Origin: SIAJ01 sp035258765 | Lineage (GTDB): Bacteria; Planctomycetota; Planctomycetia; Gemmatales; Gemmataceae | Direction of reading: 5' to 3' | Length of the DNA stretch: 23,613 bases | Assembly: GCA_035258765.1 (NCBI GenBank) | Contig: DATFWZ010000634.1 | Span: 1 to 23,613 of the forward strand | Shown: positions 1-6,841 of the stretch, in pieces | How positions within the stretch are numbered: the first letter of the stretch is position 1 | Layout of the letters: each line of letters starts with the position of its first letter | Notes under the pieces: model-generated | What the model was told of the DNA's origin: nothing | Seen by the model: the letters and a program-made list of their open reading frames with translations, nothing else | The model's database searches: none | Translations under genes and position numbers: made by a program

Positions 1-13
1 TCCCCTTTGCCAT
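1..13 (-). CDS. Possible 5' end of a further cassette gene (partial)
   Basis: On the minus strand an AGAGGAAG purine tract is followed nine bases later by ATG GCA AAG GGG running off the left edge. It sits just beyond the attC at 33-128, where the next cassette gene would start. Only four codons are visible, so nothing can be said about the product. Confidence 0.2.
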
Positions 14-32
14 CGCTGCACTTCCTCTTGTC

Positions 33-128
33 GCAGAACGACCAGATCAGCCGCCGGTCCGGCTGCGGAGACTCTCACCCACGCAACCCTCTGCCGCCGG
101 CCCGGTCGGCTGTAGTGCCGGGTTCGGC
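33..128 (-). repeat. attC site 1 (leftmost)
   Basis: Outer boxes on the plus strand are GCAGAAC (33-39) and GTTCGGC (122-128). The arms around CAGCCG(A)CCGG pair with CAGCCGCCGG, leaving an unpaired A in the gene-proximal arm. The gene-distal box is altered from GCCGAAC. It follows the stop of the DUF3309-like gene (164-331). Confidence 0.8.
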
Positions 129-163
129 GGGCTGCGCCCGACCCTATCGGGAGGGCGAGTGAA

Positions 164-331
164 TCACAGGTGGATATAGCCCATCAGGAACAGAATCAGG
201 ACGATGATCAGAAGTATTCCGAGGATGCCGCCTCCCCCGGCGACGGCGTTGTTGCCCCTCCGGTACCCGTAACCGCCGCCGAGCAGGACGAAGATCAAGA
301 TCACGACAAGGATCAATACGAGGGGACTCAT
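164..331 (-). CDS. DUF3309-like small membrane protein
   Basis: A 55-residue, almost wholly hydrophobic protein: a first membrane helix (about residues 2-18, MSPLVLILVVILIFVLL), a Gly/Tyr/Arg-rich loop (GGGYGYRRG) and a second helix (about 34-52). This two-helix plan with a Gly-rich aromatic linker is typical of the DUF3309 family; its function is unknown. The ATG at 331 was chosen over an upstream ATG (481) because an AGGGAG ribosome site lies just before it and the upstream extension is not membrane-like. The gene is followed by attC 1, so it is a cassette gene. The 177 bp between its start and attC 2 hold no recognisable gene. Confidence 0.75.
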   Translation of the reverse strand: MSPLVLILVVILIFVLLGGGYGYRRGNNAVAGGGGILGILLIIVLILFLMGYIHL

Positions 332-508
332 GCTTGGCTCCCTGGGAAGGCGGCCGACCGAGAGGGGCGAGTTCTGCCTACTGTTGTAAGGGTCGGCTTG
401 TGAGCCGTGGGCCACTTCGCCTCCCGAGCGGCTGCAATCGGCTAACGGAGTCGCGCGGACAAACAGATCGATCCAAACCATCTCAAGCGCATGACCCCGC
501 CTTGCGCC

Positions 509-602
509 GCCGACCTACAAGGTCACCGGCCGCGGCGGCGCGGGGACCTTGACTCCGCAATTACTCTCCGCCGCCGCGGTCCGGTGGACCGCCGGGTTCG
601 GC
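509..602 (-). repeat. attC site 2
   Basis: Boxes GCCGACC (509-515) and GTTCGGC (596-602). In gene orientation the arm GGT(C)CACCGG(A)CCGCGG pairs with GGTCACCGGCCGCGG, giving exactly two bulged bases six apart. The gene-distal core reads GGTCGGC rather than GTT-, so the presumed crossover triplet is damaged. The last 42 bp of the 561-1142 gene lie inside it. Confidence 0.88.
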
Positions 603-1142
603 GGCGCTGCTTGCACGGGGAGCCGAATCCGGGTTGTCACCGTGGTCGTTCGTCTGCTCGCGGCCCGACAGCTCGCTGTTCAGCCACCAGCGCAGCATGG
701 CCCAACCACAGAGGCCGGCAGCCCCTGCCGAGAGGGATGAGAGGACCGGCCCCTCGATCAAGTGGTCCCATCGGCGGGACGACATGATGACCCCGTGGAA
801 CAGTCCGAGCCCGAATGCGGCGCCGGCCGCCACCCACGGGGCGGCGGGGCCCATCGGCCGGTGCCGGGTCCGCTCGCCGGCAACCAAACCCGCGACCGCT
901 CCGGCTGACCCGCATACAACTGCGAACCCGACTGCGTGGTCGCGGGCGTGTTCGAACGGCGTCCGAGCGGCCCAAGTGTATCCGAAGAACTCTTTGCCCC
1001 GGATGATCGCCCCCTCATGGGCCGCGTGGTAAAAGTAGCTGGCCGGGCCGAACCCCAGGAACCCAACCAGGGCCCCGCAGACGGCCCCCGGCCCTAGCCC
1101 CCGAATCGGGGAGCCGCGACCGTTCGACCCGGCCGTCGTCAT
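561..1142 (-). CDS. Hypothetical four-helix membrane protein (cassette gene)
   Basis: 193 residues. Hydrophobic segments at roughly 15-35 (GAVCGALVGFLGFGPASYF), 69-88, 98-119 and 133-152 suggest four membrane helices in the inner membrane; no family was recognised. The start at 1142 has a GGGAGAGG ribosome site about seven bases upstream. The stop (561-563) is inside attC 2, so the last 14 residues, rich in Pro, Gly and Arg, are encoded by the recombination site rather than by the original gene. Such tails are expected where a cassette gene lost its own stop or was joined to a different attC. The function cannot be inferred; the histidines in HAAHEG and the helix ends are not an obvious metal site. 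Confidence 0.7.
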   Translation of the reverse strand: MTTAGSNGRGSPIRGLGPGAVCGALVGFLGFGPASYFYHAAHEGAIIRGKEFFGYTWAARTPFEHARDHAVGFAVVCGSAGAVAGLVAGERTRHRPMGPAAPWVAAGAAFGLGLFHGVIMSSRRWDHLIEGPVLSSLSAGAAGLCGWAMLRWWLNSELSGREQTNDHGDNPDSAPRASSAAEPGGPPDRGGGE

Positions 1143-1260
1143 ATCCCGCCTCTCCCTTCCCAGACTATCCCGCCGGACCCGCTCCTCAGGGCCAAGCGGG
1201 CTGGATCACGCCAGGCTTCGGGTGGACGCACGGAATTCAGACGGACTCGACCTCTTCGCC

Positions 1261-1357
1261 GCCGAACGGTACGGATCAGTTGCCGGGCCGGCTGCAACGA
1301 CTTCAACCCACGCAGAAACAGAATGCCGGCCCGGTCAACTGCATCCGGTTGTTCGGC
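1261..1357 (-). repeat. attC site 3
   Basis: Boxes GCCGAAC (1261-1267) and GTTCGGC (1351-1357) are perfect inverted copies. In gene orientation GGAT(G)CAGTTG(A)CCGGGCC pairs with GGATCAGTTGCCGGGCC, with two bulged bases six apart. This is one of the best preserved copies. It follows the stop of the 1390-1794 gene. Confidence 0.9.
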
Positions 1358-1389
1358 ACGTTATTCAGCATGTCCCCGTTGATCCCGAC

Positions 1390-1794
1390 TCACTCCTTCG
1401 GCTTGGTGATTTGTGCGAACCAACCGAATTCCAGCCGCGGGGCTCCGCCACCCTCCCCGAAGCTCTCGAACGTCCCTGCGAGTGTGTACTTGACTTCCGT
1501 TTCGCCTACGTTCTGGAAGAGATACCCTTTCCACGCCTGGGACGTCGTCGGATCTTTGGGGTCTTGAATTCGTAGGAAATTCAGCCGCATCGTCTTCTCG
1601 TCGTAGGCGCCGACGAACGGCTGGCCGTAGATCGTCCCTTCCACCTTAAGGCCCGCAACGCTCTTGATGACCAACTCGCCCTCGTGGCCATTGCCGTTGA
1701 CCTTCCACGTGCCGGTCGGCGGTTGACCGAGCGCGAGCTCCGGGATGCACAGCAGACCACAAACGACCAGAACACATTTCAAGGAACGCGACAT
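1390..1794 (-). CDS. Exported hypothetical protein, likely beta-rich (cassette gene)
   Basis: 134 residues with a clear signal peptide (MSRSLKCVLVVCGLLCIPEL, cleavage probably after ALGQ, about residue 22). The mature part begins GTWKVNGNGHEGELVIK and alternates polar and hydrophobic residues, suggesting a small beta barrel or sandwich resembling planctomycete exported hypotheticals; no enzyme motif is visible. The start at 1794 is supported by GGAGG seven bases upstream, and a longer frame to 1920 is rejected. It is followed by attC 3. The neighbouring upstream gene (1917-2291) has no clear attC between them, only 122 bp with degenerate GCCGAAC-like and GTTTGGC-like strings, so they may share one cassette or an attC may have decayed. 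Confidence 0.75.
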   Translation of the reverse strand: MSRSLKCVLVVCGLLCIPELALGQPPTGTWKVNGNGHEGELVIKSVAGLKVEGTIYGQPFVGAYDEKTMRLNFLRIQDPKDPTTSQAWKGYLFQNVGETEVKYTLAGTFESFGEGGGAPRLEFGWFAQITKPKE

Positions 1795-1916
1795 TGTCAC
1801 ACCCTCCAAGCGAGTTGTCCGGAGAGCCGTCACCTCTTTGCTGCCGAACTTCTTTTGCCAATGCGTATCGGCGCCGTATCCGGTTACGTTGCGCGTAAGC
1901 GCGTGGTTTGGCCGAT

Positions 1917-2291
1917 TCATCTATGCTTGTCGTGGCAGCCCCGGCAATCGCGCGCCTTTGTGAGTCGCTCCACTGCCTTGTCTTCGCCCTTGATCACCGC
2001 ATTGGCCGCCTCCACGAGCTCCGTAGTCTTTTTCGTCCACTCCCCGAGGTCACCCTTGGGGGGTTTCAAGCGGGACAACGCCTCGTAATAGCCGACCAGC
2101 TTCTTCTTCTCCTCGTCGCTCGCTTTGCCATTCTCGACCATGAATACCAGCGCCGTCGGCTTTGGTCGGTGGATTTCCAGCATGATCGCATTGATGGAAA
2201 GATTGGGCTTCACCGGTTTCTTGTCGGCGGCGGCGGAGCCCGCGGCCAAGACGACGCTCCCGATCGTGAACGCCAAACAGATTCGCATCAT
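1917..2291 (-). CDS. Exported c-type cytochrome-like protein (cassette gene)
   Basis: 124 residues. The signal peptide spans about 1-22 (MMRICLAFTIGSVVLAAG, then SAAAD). The mature part is strongly helical and ends with CRGCHDKHR, a single CxxCH haem-attachment motif six residues from the C terminus. A C-terminal CxxCH after a helical bundle is the arrangement of cytochrome c'/c556-like four-helix proteins, so a periplasmic haem protein is likely; the axial Met typical of that class (N-terminal helix) may be M37 in SINAIMLEIH, which is a guess. ATG at 2291. It lies in the cassette array between attC 4 and the 1390-1794 gene. The partner and redox role are unknown. Confidence 0.78.
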   Translation of the reverse strand: MMRICLAFTIGSVVLAAGSAAADKKPVKPNLSINAIMLEIHRPKPTALVFMVENGKASDEEKKKLVGYYEALSRLKPPKGDLGEWTKKTTELVEAANAVIKGEDKAVERLTKARDCRGCHDKHR

Positions 2292-2310
2292 AAGAAATGA
2301 CCTCTACACC

Positions 2311-2404
2311 ACCGAACACCAAGTTCACCGGCCGCGGCGGCGCCGGGGCGTTGACTCTGCAATTACTCTCCGCCGCCGCAGTCCGGTGCAGGCGCGGGTT
2401 CGGC
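2311..2404 (-). repeat. attC site 4
   Basis: Boxes ACCGAAC (2311-2317) and GTTCGGC (2398-2404). In gene orientation CCT(G)CACCGG(A)CTGCGGCGG pairs with GTTCACCGGCCGCGGCGG. The variable centre contains the same AATTACTCTCCGCCGCCG string seen in attC 2, so the two belong to one recent subfamily. Confidence 0.9.
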
Positions 2405-2416
2405 CGCGTCTTGCCG

Positions 2417-2851
2417 TCACCGCTTGGGCTCGGCGGGACGCCGCACGATGCGGACCCCGTAGACCAGCCGCTCCGGGTCGAATGGGTCGAGCCCGGCATT
2501 CGCGCGTCCCTTCGAGCCGGTCATACAGACGAGGTCGTAGGACGGGGACACCTGCCAGACCAGAAAGATGACTTTATCGACCGCCTCCTCCCGGCGGCCG
2601 CGCATCCGCCCCTCGTCGAGCCCCAGGTCCGCGAACACCTCGGCCCGCGGCCGGGACTGGCCGGGCCGGACGACACTCAGGCAGGGCAGCTTGAGGTAGT
2701 CATCCACCCCGTCCGCGGCCCGGATCGGTTCGTCCGCGCCGGCCAGCGCCCGGATCGCCGCATCCGAGTGCAGCCCGCCGTCGGGGCCAGGGGGGAGCCT
2801 CGGGGCGGCCCCGACCTCGGCCCTTGCGACCAGGCCAGCCAGTACGACCAT
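2417..2851 (-). CDS. Exported hypothetical protein (cassette gene)
   Basis: 144 residues from the ATG at 2851, which gives a short signal-like N terminus (MVVLAGLVARAEVGAAPR). The start is uncertain because the frame is open to 2953 and no strong ribosome site was found. The mature part contains LKLPCLSVVRPGQSRPRAEVF and a C-terminal stretch on Asp-Pro-Glu-Arg (DPFDPERLVYGVRIVRRP). It is mixed alpha/beta and I recognise no family or catalytic motif. The stop at 2417 falls 13 bp before attC 4, the normal position for a cassette gene. Confidence 0.65.
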   Translation of the reverse strand: MVVLAGLVARAEVGAAPRLPPGPDGGLHSDAAIRALAGADEPIRAADGVDDYLKLPCLSVVRPGQSRPRAEVFADLGLDEGRMRGRREEAVDKVIFLVWQVSPSYDLVCMTGSKGRANAGLDPFDPERLVYGVRIVRRPAEPKR

Positions 2852-2904
2852 CGACCCGACCAGGGCATTGGAGCGCGGCCGAAATATGCTCCTACCTCCT
2901 CGCC

Positions 2905-2994
2905 GCCGAACAACAAGCTCACCGGCCGCGCACGCCGCGACACGGCCAGCCAACTACGTATTTAACAGCGGTCCGGTGCAGCGCCGGGTTCGTC
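2905..2994 (-). repeat. attC site 5
   Basis: Boxes GCCGAAC (2905-2911) and GTTCGTC (2988-2994; one substitution). In gene orientation GCT(G)CACCGG(A)CCGC pairs perfectly with GCTCACCGGCCGC apart from the two bulged bases. The variable centre is AT-richer than the other copies (CAACTACGTATTTAACA). Confidence 0.88.
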
Positions 2995-3074
2995 ATTTGA
3001 TCCTGCCTCCGGCCAAGCACCTCCTCTCCCACCCAGCACCCCCGGGAATGCGGCCCCGCGGCGTGGCACGGGCG

Positions 3075-3503
3075 TTACGGCTTCTGCCCGGAGATCTTTT
3101 CGAGGGCGCTGGCGTTGTCGATGGGGTAGAAGTTGTTACCGGGGCCACAGTCTCGGGCCAGCCACGCGCGAACGGCGTCCTTCTCGTGGACACTATACGT
3201 GTGGCCGGCAGAGCTCCCGTCCTTCCGCGTCACGCAGCTCCAGCGGAGGGTGAGCACATCACCGTCCTTGACGACCCGGTTGTTATCGGGAGTCGTCCGC
3301 TCGACCTTCTCGACCTTGAGTACGGCGACGTACTTGGTAATCACGCGGCCGTCCTCGTACCGGTCCACGCTGCATGTGAATTCCTGGAGGGTTCCGGTCA
3401 CGACCTCGGGGGCGTCGTCCTTGTCCTTTGGCGGCGCCGCGCCCGCGACTCCGACCCACACGACCAGAACCAGCCCCAGCAACACCCGGAGAGTCGAACG
3501 CAT
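3075..3503 (-). CDS. Exported hypothetical protein (cassette gene)
   Basis: 142 residues with signal peptide MRSTLRVLLGLVLVVWVGVA, cleaved about after AGA (residue 22), then a charged linker (PPKDKDD). The mature part reads like a small beta protein: GTLQEFTCSVDRY, YVAVLKVEKVER, DGDVLTLRWSC and a closing acidic/aromatic segment. Three cysteines (in FTCSVD, WSCVTR and RDCGPG) could form one disulphide. No known family recognised. ATG at 3503 is preceded by GGGGGAA; the longer frame to 3542 has no signal-like start. It lies between attC 5 and attC 6. Confidence 0.75.
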   Translation of the reverse strand: MRSTLRVLLGLVLVVWVGVAGAAPPKDKDDAPEVVTGTLQEFTCSVDRYEDGRVITKYVAVLKVEKVERTTPDNNRVVKDGDVLTLRWSCVTRKDGSSAGHTYSVHEKDAVRAWLARDCGPGNNFYPIDNASALEKISGQKP

Positions 3504-3628
3504 CGCAGTTCCCCCGAATGAACCCACGGTTCCGTTCCCCACCTACTTATCTTCCGAAAAAACGAGAAAGGTAACAAAACTGTGCGCGTCATCCGCTGGG
3601 CACGTACCTCACGCGACGTGCCTCCCTC

Positions 3629-3727
3629 GCCGAACGCTCAGGCTAAGCTGCCGGGGCCGCCTGCAAGCGCGCTGAAGCCCGAAAAACCAGGACGGCGGCC
3701 CCGGTCAGCTTCAGCCGATGGTTCGGC
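3629..3727 (-). repeat. attC site 6
   Basis: Boxes GCCGAAC (3629-3635) and GTTCGGC (3721-3727). In gene orientation GGCT(G)AAGCTG(A)CCGGGGCC pairs with GGCTAAGCTGCCGGGGCC, with bulged G and A six apart. This and site 8 form a second subfamily whose translation gives the RLKLTGAA-type peptide often seen at the ends of planctomycete hypothetical proteins. Confidence 0.92.
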
Positions 3728-3733
3728 GACGAC

Positions 3734-4237
3734 TCACTCCTCGACTGTCAACGAGTCGAAAAAGGCCGTCACCGGCGGTGTGCGAAGGGCCTCCTCGGTT
3801 GGGGCCGTCACCGACACCGAATAGAGGCGCGACCCGGACGCCACCACCACCTCCCGACTGACCTTCCCGCTTCGTTTGCTCAGGATGTCCAGGCCGGGGC
3901 GTTTCTTCGGCCCGTGCTCGATTTCCTTCCGCGATACCTCGTCCTTCTGGAAGGCGAACTTGAAAGCGATCAAGAGGTCTCGCGCAGAAGTCTGATTGGC
4001 CGCCTCGGCACCGAGGTCAGTTACGCTGGCCTTGTACAGTGTGACCGCGCCAGGCGCCCTGTCCGTATACGTAGCCAGGTACGGGCCACCGGCTCCCGGC
4101 ATCTCCTCGGGCTCGCCCGGCCACGTCACCCGAAAGCCCGCAGTGCCTTTGTGCACCCCGGACGGCTGGCTCGACTTCGAACATCCAGCTGCAATCAGGA
4201 ACCCGGCCGCGACGAAACACAACACTATGGCGCGCAT
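3734..4237 (-). CDS. Lipoprotein of unknown function (cassette gene)
   Basis: 167 residues. N terminus MRAIVLCFVAAGFLIAAGC followed by SKSSQPSG is a lipoprotein signal with the lipidated Cys at residue 19. The mature domain starts GTAGFRVTWPGEPEEM and includes LYSVSVTAPTEEALRTPPV, ending FFDSLTVEE. The pattern (Phe-x-Val-x-Trp/Phe-Pro-Gly, a YSV strand, then a C-terminal amphipathic FxxSL helix) resembles exported hypothetical proteins common in planctomycetes, with an alpha/beta fold; no catalytic residues stand out. ATG at 4237. The stop falls 7 bp before attC 6. Confidence 0.78.
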   Translation of the reverse strand: MRAIVLCFVAAGFLIAAGCSKSSQPSGVHKGTAGFRVTWPGEPEEMPGAGGPYLATYTDRAPGAVTLYKASVTDLGAEAANQTSARDLLIAFKFAFQKDEVSRKEIEHGPKKRPGLDILSKRSGKVSREVVVASGSRLYSVSVTAPTEEALRTPPVTAFFDSLTVEE

Positions 4238-4251
4238 GGTAACTCTCCGCC

Positions 4252-4345
4252 GCCGAACACCAAATTCAGCAGCCGGGGCCGGGCGCTCGACCAGCGAACG
4301 AGACTGACCGGAATCGCCGACCCGGTCGGCTGCTTGGAGCTACCC
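4252..4345 (-). repeat. attC site 7 (degenerate)
   Basis: GCCGAAC at 4252-4258 and arms AGCAGCCG(A)CCGGG against CAGCAGCCGGGG are present, but the box expected near 4338-4345 is not recognisable (GAGCTACCC). Only 42 bp without a gene separate it from attC 8, so a cassette appears to have been emptied or deleted here. Confidence 0.6.
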
Positions 4346-4387
4346 ACCGACTCGCCGCCCACTTCCAAATCTTGCGCCGCTCCGGCC

Positions 4388-4485
4388 GCCGAACGCTCAG
4401 CTAAGCTGCTGGGGCCGCCCGCAGGAGCTTTGAAGCGCGAAAAACCAGGATGGCGGCCCCGGTCAGCTTCAGCCGTTGGTTCGGG
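4388..4485 (-). repeat. attC site 8
   Basis: Boxes GCCGAAC (4388-4394) and GTTCGGG (4479-4485). In gene orientation GCT(G)AAGCTG(A)CCGGGGCC pairs with GCTAAGCTGCTGGGGCC. It is close in sequence to site 6. It follows the WD40 gene after a 79-bp spacer. Confidence 0.88.
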
Positions 4486-4564
4486 GATCCTCCGCGGCGG
4501 GCTCCGCCGCGAGAACGTTGGCGACTCGCCGCCTGTTTTGCAATCTCAGCATTCACTTTTCGGA

Positions 4565-5587
4565 TTATTTGTCGGTGCCAGCCCGCCAAAGCATGATCTT
4601 CTTGTCCATGCTTCCCGTAGCCAAGGTCTTTCCGTCAGGGCTGAAGCTAACCGCCATGACGGCCAGCGTGTGGCCCTTACCGCTACGGAGCGCCTTGCCC
4701 GTGCTGACCTCCCATTGGTTCAGCGCCATGTCGACTCCGCCGGATGCGAGGACTTTTCCGTCCGGCGAAAAGGCGATCGCGTTCACGATGAAATAGGCTT
4801 TCAGCGTGCGCAATTCTTTGCCGGTCGTCACGTCCCAAAGCCTCACTTTCCCTTCCTCGGTGCCGGCGGCCAGCGTCTTGCTGTCGGGACTGAAGGCAAC
4901 TGCCCGAATGGGTTCGTCTCTTACTTTGAAGGCGCCCACCTGCTTTCCCGTTGCGGCTTCGGTTACTACAACCTTGCCCGAACTCGACAACCCGCCGCTG
5001 GAAGAAGCCAGCAACTTGCCGTCTGCTGAAAACGCGAGGCCCGTCATCGGATCATTATGAGCCTGAATTCCTGCCTTCTTCTTTTGCGTGCTGATGTCCC
5101 ACAGGATGACCGTTCCACCAAAGTCATCGTTCCCGGCTCCGGAGGCAAGAGTTCGACCGTCTGGCGCGATGGCGACAGATTCAACCGTCTTGGTATGTCC
5201 CTCAAGGGTAGCGACTTCTTTGTTCGTCGTCAGATCCCAGAGACGCACGGTTCGATCATTACCCGCAGAGGCCAGCGTCTTTCCGTTGGGTGTCAATGCC
5301 AGAGCGTTGACAGGACCTTTATGGCCCTTGAGCACCGTTAGTTCCTTGGCGGTGTCGAGGTCCCAGATCCTGATCGTTCCATCGTGGCTGGCCGAAATCA
5401 AATGCGTCGCGCTGCGAGTGAACAGGACGGCACTTACGACGTTGGTATGGCCGACGAAGGTCGCGGTGGGCTTATCCGCTTCCGCAGCCCGCGAACGACC
5501 TTCTTGAAAAAGCACTCCAGCCGCAAGCAACGGCAGGAGCCACACGGATAGTCCCTCACAGGATGAACGACTTGCTTTGCTCATCAT
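4565..5587 (-). CDS. Exported WD40-repeat protein, seven blades (cassette gene)
   Basis: 340 residues from the ATG at 5587 (a second ATG follows directly; GAAGGG lies upstream). A hydrophobic N terminus (about residues 13-25, LSVWLLPLLAAGV) followed by a charged stretch and AAEADKP indicates export. The rest is seven WD40 repeats from about residue 45, each starting near GH or an equivalent and ending in a WD-like pair: IWDLDT, LWDLTT, LWDIST, a degenerate VVTEAAT, LWDVTT, QWEVST and MLWRAG. This predicts one closed seven-blade propeller, a protein-binding scaffold acting outside the cytoplasm; blades 4-6 lack the GH start. It is the largest cassette gene. No attC lies in the 56 bp between it and the upstream 5644-6141 gene, so both may be one cassette. 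Confidence 0.9.
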   Translation of the reverse strand: MMSKASRSSCEGLSVWLLPLLAAGVLFQEGRSRAAEADKPTATFVGHTNVVSAVLFTRSATHLISASHDGTIRIWDLDTAKELTVLKGHKGPVNALALTPNGKTLASAGNDRTVRLWDLTTNKEVATLEGHTKTVESVAIAPDGRTLASGAGNDDFGGTVILWDISTQKKKAGIQAHNDPMTGLAFSADGKLLASSSGGLSSSGKVVVTEAATGKQVGAFKVRDEPIRAVAFSPDSKTLAAGTEEGKVRLWDVTTGKELRTLKAYFIVNAIAFSPDGKVLASGGVDMALNQWEVSTGKALRSGKGHTLAVMAVSFSPDGKTLATGSMDKKIMLWRAGTDK

Positions 5588-5643
5588 GGTTTGCCCTTCG
5601 CAGGAAAAACACAGACGCATAGCCTGCCCGACAGGCCCTCGAG

Positions 5644-6141
5644 TCACTTCGACTTGGCGGCCAGCGTCTTCGCGCACTTCATCGCCAACTCGACGCTCTG
5701 CTTGTTTTGTGTCGAATTAATATGCGAGCGTTGGTTCGAGATGCAGTATTCCTTGCCGCCTGCCTTCACATTGAGGTGAAAGTAGTAAACCTTCACGTCA
5801 AATCCCGAAATGATGAACTCGTAGACCAGTTCATCAGATGATTCCTTGATGACTTTCTTGTCCTTGAGTGAATCATTGGCGAGGAATTTCTTCTTCAGAT
5901 CCGCCAAGTCCTTGCCCTCGTTCATGACATAAAAGCCGAATGCGTCTCCTTTGGTGACCTTCACAGCGCCATAAAAGTCCTCTGCCTTAGCGCCTTCGGG
6001 CGCATCCACCGTCAGTGGCAGTCCGGCTGCCGCCAGGTCCAGCTTGGCGAGCTTCACCTCTGCGGGTTTCGGTTCGTCCGCGAAAACGCGAATTGAGCCG
6101 AGTGCCGCCAGCGCGAGGACGACAATGACGACGGTTCGCAT
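5644..6141 (-). CDS. Exported hypothetical protein (cassette gene)
   Basis: 165 residues with signal peptide MRTVVIVVLALAALGSIRVFA, cleavage near residue 21. The mature part contains LAAAGLPLTVDAPEGAKAED, then DAFGFYVMNEGKDLADLKKK, a YEFIISGFDVKVYYFHLNVK strand pair and a C-terminal helix with AMKCAKTLAAKSK. This is an alpha/beta exported protein of unknown function; two cysteines (YCISN, KCAKT) could pair. ATG at 6141. It is separated by 13 bp from attC 9 upstream of it, and by only 56 bp without an attC from the WD40 gene downstream. Confidence 0.78.
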   Translation of the reverse strand: MRTVVIVVLALAALGSIRVFADEPKPAEVKLAKLDLAAAGLPLTVDAPEGAKAEDFYGAVKVTKGDAFGFYVMNEGKDLADLKKKFLANDSLKDKKVIKESSDELVYEFIISGFDVKVYYFHLNVKAGGKEYCISNQRSHINSTQNKQSVELAMKCAKTLAAKSK

Positions 6142-6154
6142 GCTTCTCTCTGCC

Positions 6155-6251
6155 GCCGAACGTTGAGTTCACCGGCCGCCGCCTGTCGAACGACTTGAAG
6201 CCATAGTAAACGCTGGACGGGCGGCGGTCAGGTGCAACGCCGTGGTTCGGC
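6155..6251 (-). repeat. attC site 9
   Basis: Boxes GCCGAAC (6155-6161) and GTTCGGC (6245-6251). In gene orientation GTT(G)CACCTG(A)CCGCCGCC pairs with GTTCACCGGCCGCCGCC: two bulged bases six apart and one mismatch. It sits 9 bp after the stop of the 6261-6725 gene. Confidence 0.9.
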
Positions 6252-6260
6252 CGAATCTGC

Positions 6261-6725
6261 TCACTTCTTGGCCTTGGGTCGCTCGGTACGGTCTCCTACC
6301 AGGACGAACCCGACTCGCCACCGCCCCGTCTCCTTTACGACCCGTAACGTCAGGGCCGTGACCGTATCCGAGTCCGTGCCACTCGCCCAAACCAAGCTGC
6401 CCTTGAACTGCACCTCGTCCTTGTCCGGTGCGATGAACTCCTCGCTGACTGCCGCGCTCTGAAAATAGATGCCGGACACGCCGAACACCCGCTCCAACGA
6501 CTCGGCGACCGACGGCTTCTCCCTGTTGCCAGCCAGCGACTTCGAGTACTCGGCCGTCAACAACGCCGCCGCACTCTTGGAGTCGCCTTTCTTCATCGCG
6601 CTCAAGAAGTCGCCAGCTACCCCCCGCGCCCACTTGAGCTCCGCCTTCTTTGCATCATCGTCGGCCCGCGAGGGCACAACACAGACGGCGACGAGCGCGA
6701 CACAGATGGAAAGAAGGACGCGCAT
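6261..6725 (-). CDS. Exported NTF2-like hypothetical protein (cassette gene)
   Basis: 154 residues with signal peptide MRVLLSICVALVAVCVVPSR, cleaved about at ADD. The mature part starts with a helix (GVAGDFLSAMKKGDSKSAAA) in which a small domain would capture residue-poor surface, followed by a beta-sheet ending GRWRVGFVLVGD. The helix-then-curved-sheet order with a terminal GxWRV strand is that of NTF2/SnoaL-like and DUF4878-like domains, which often bind a small ligand or partner; no active-site residues can be assigned. ATG at 6725 has GGAGAGGAG six bases upstream. The similar plan of the 17181-17585 protein is worth noting. Confidence 0.75.
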   Translation of the reverse strand: MRVLLSICVALVAVCVVPSRADDDAKKAELKWARGVAGDFLSAMKKGDSKSAAALLTAEYSKSLAGNREKPSVAESLERVFGVSGIYFQSAAVSEEFIAPDKDEVQFKGSLVWASGTDSDTVTALTLRVVKETGRWRVGFVLVGDRTERPKAKK

Positions 6726-6746
6726 GCTGAACTCCTCTCCGAAGCG

Positions 6747-6841
6747 GCCGAACAAATAGTTCACCCGCCCGCGGCGACGCGGTGACGTACTCTCTTCAAT
6801 CACTGTCCGCCGCCGCGGTCCGGTGCACCGTCAAGTTCGGC
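6747..6841 (-). repeat. attC site 10 (rightmost)
   Basis: Boxes GCCGAAC (6747-6753) and GTTCGGC (6835-6841). In gene orientation GGT(G)CACCGG(A)CCGCGGCGG pairs with GTTCACCCGCCCGCGGCG. The stop of the 6831-7193 gene (6831-6833) lies inside the right arm. Confidence 0.9.

Noticed and set aside
2297..2965. Plus-strand frames beginning PPNTKFTGRGG- or similar
   Set aside because: These are translations of attC arms running into the antisense of cassette genes.
33..6841. CRISPR array
   Set aside because: Repeats are about 95 bp imperfect palindromes spaced by whole genes, with no uniform spacers and no cas genes.
33..6841. REP/BIME or rho-independent terminators as the explanation for the intergenic palindromes
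   Set aside because: The conserved outer boxes, asymmetric bulges with fixed polarity, lack of T runs and the adjacent IntI relic fit attC much better.
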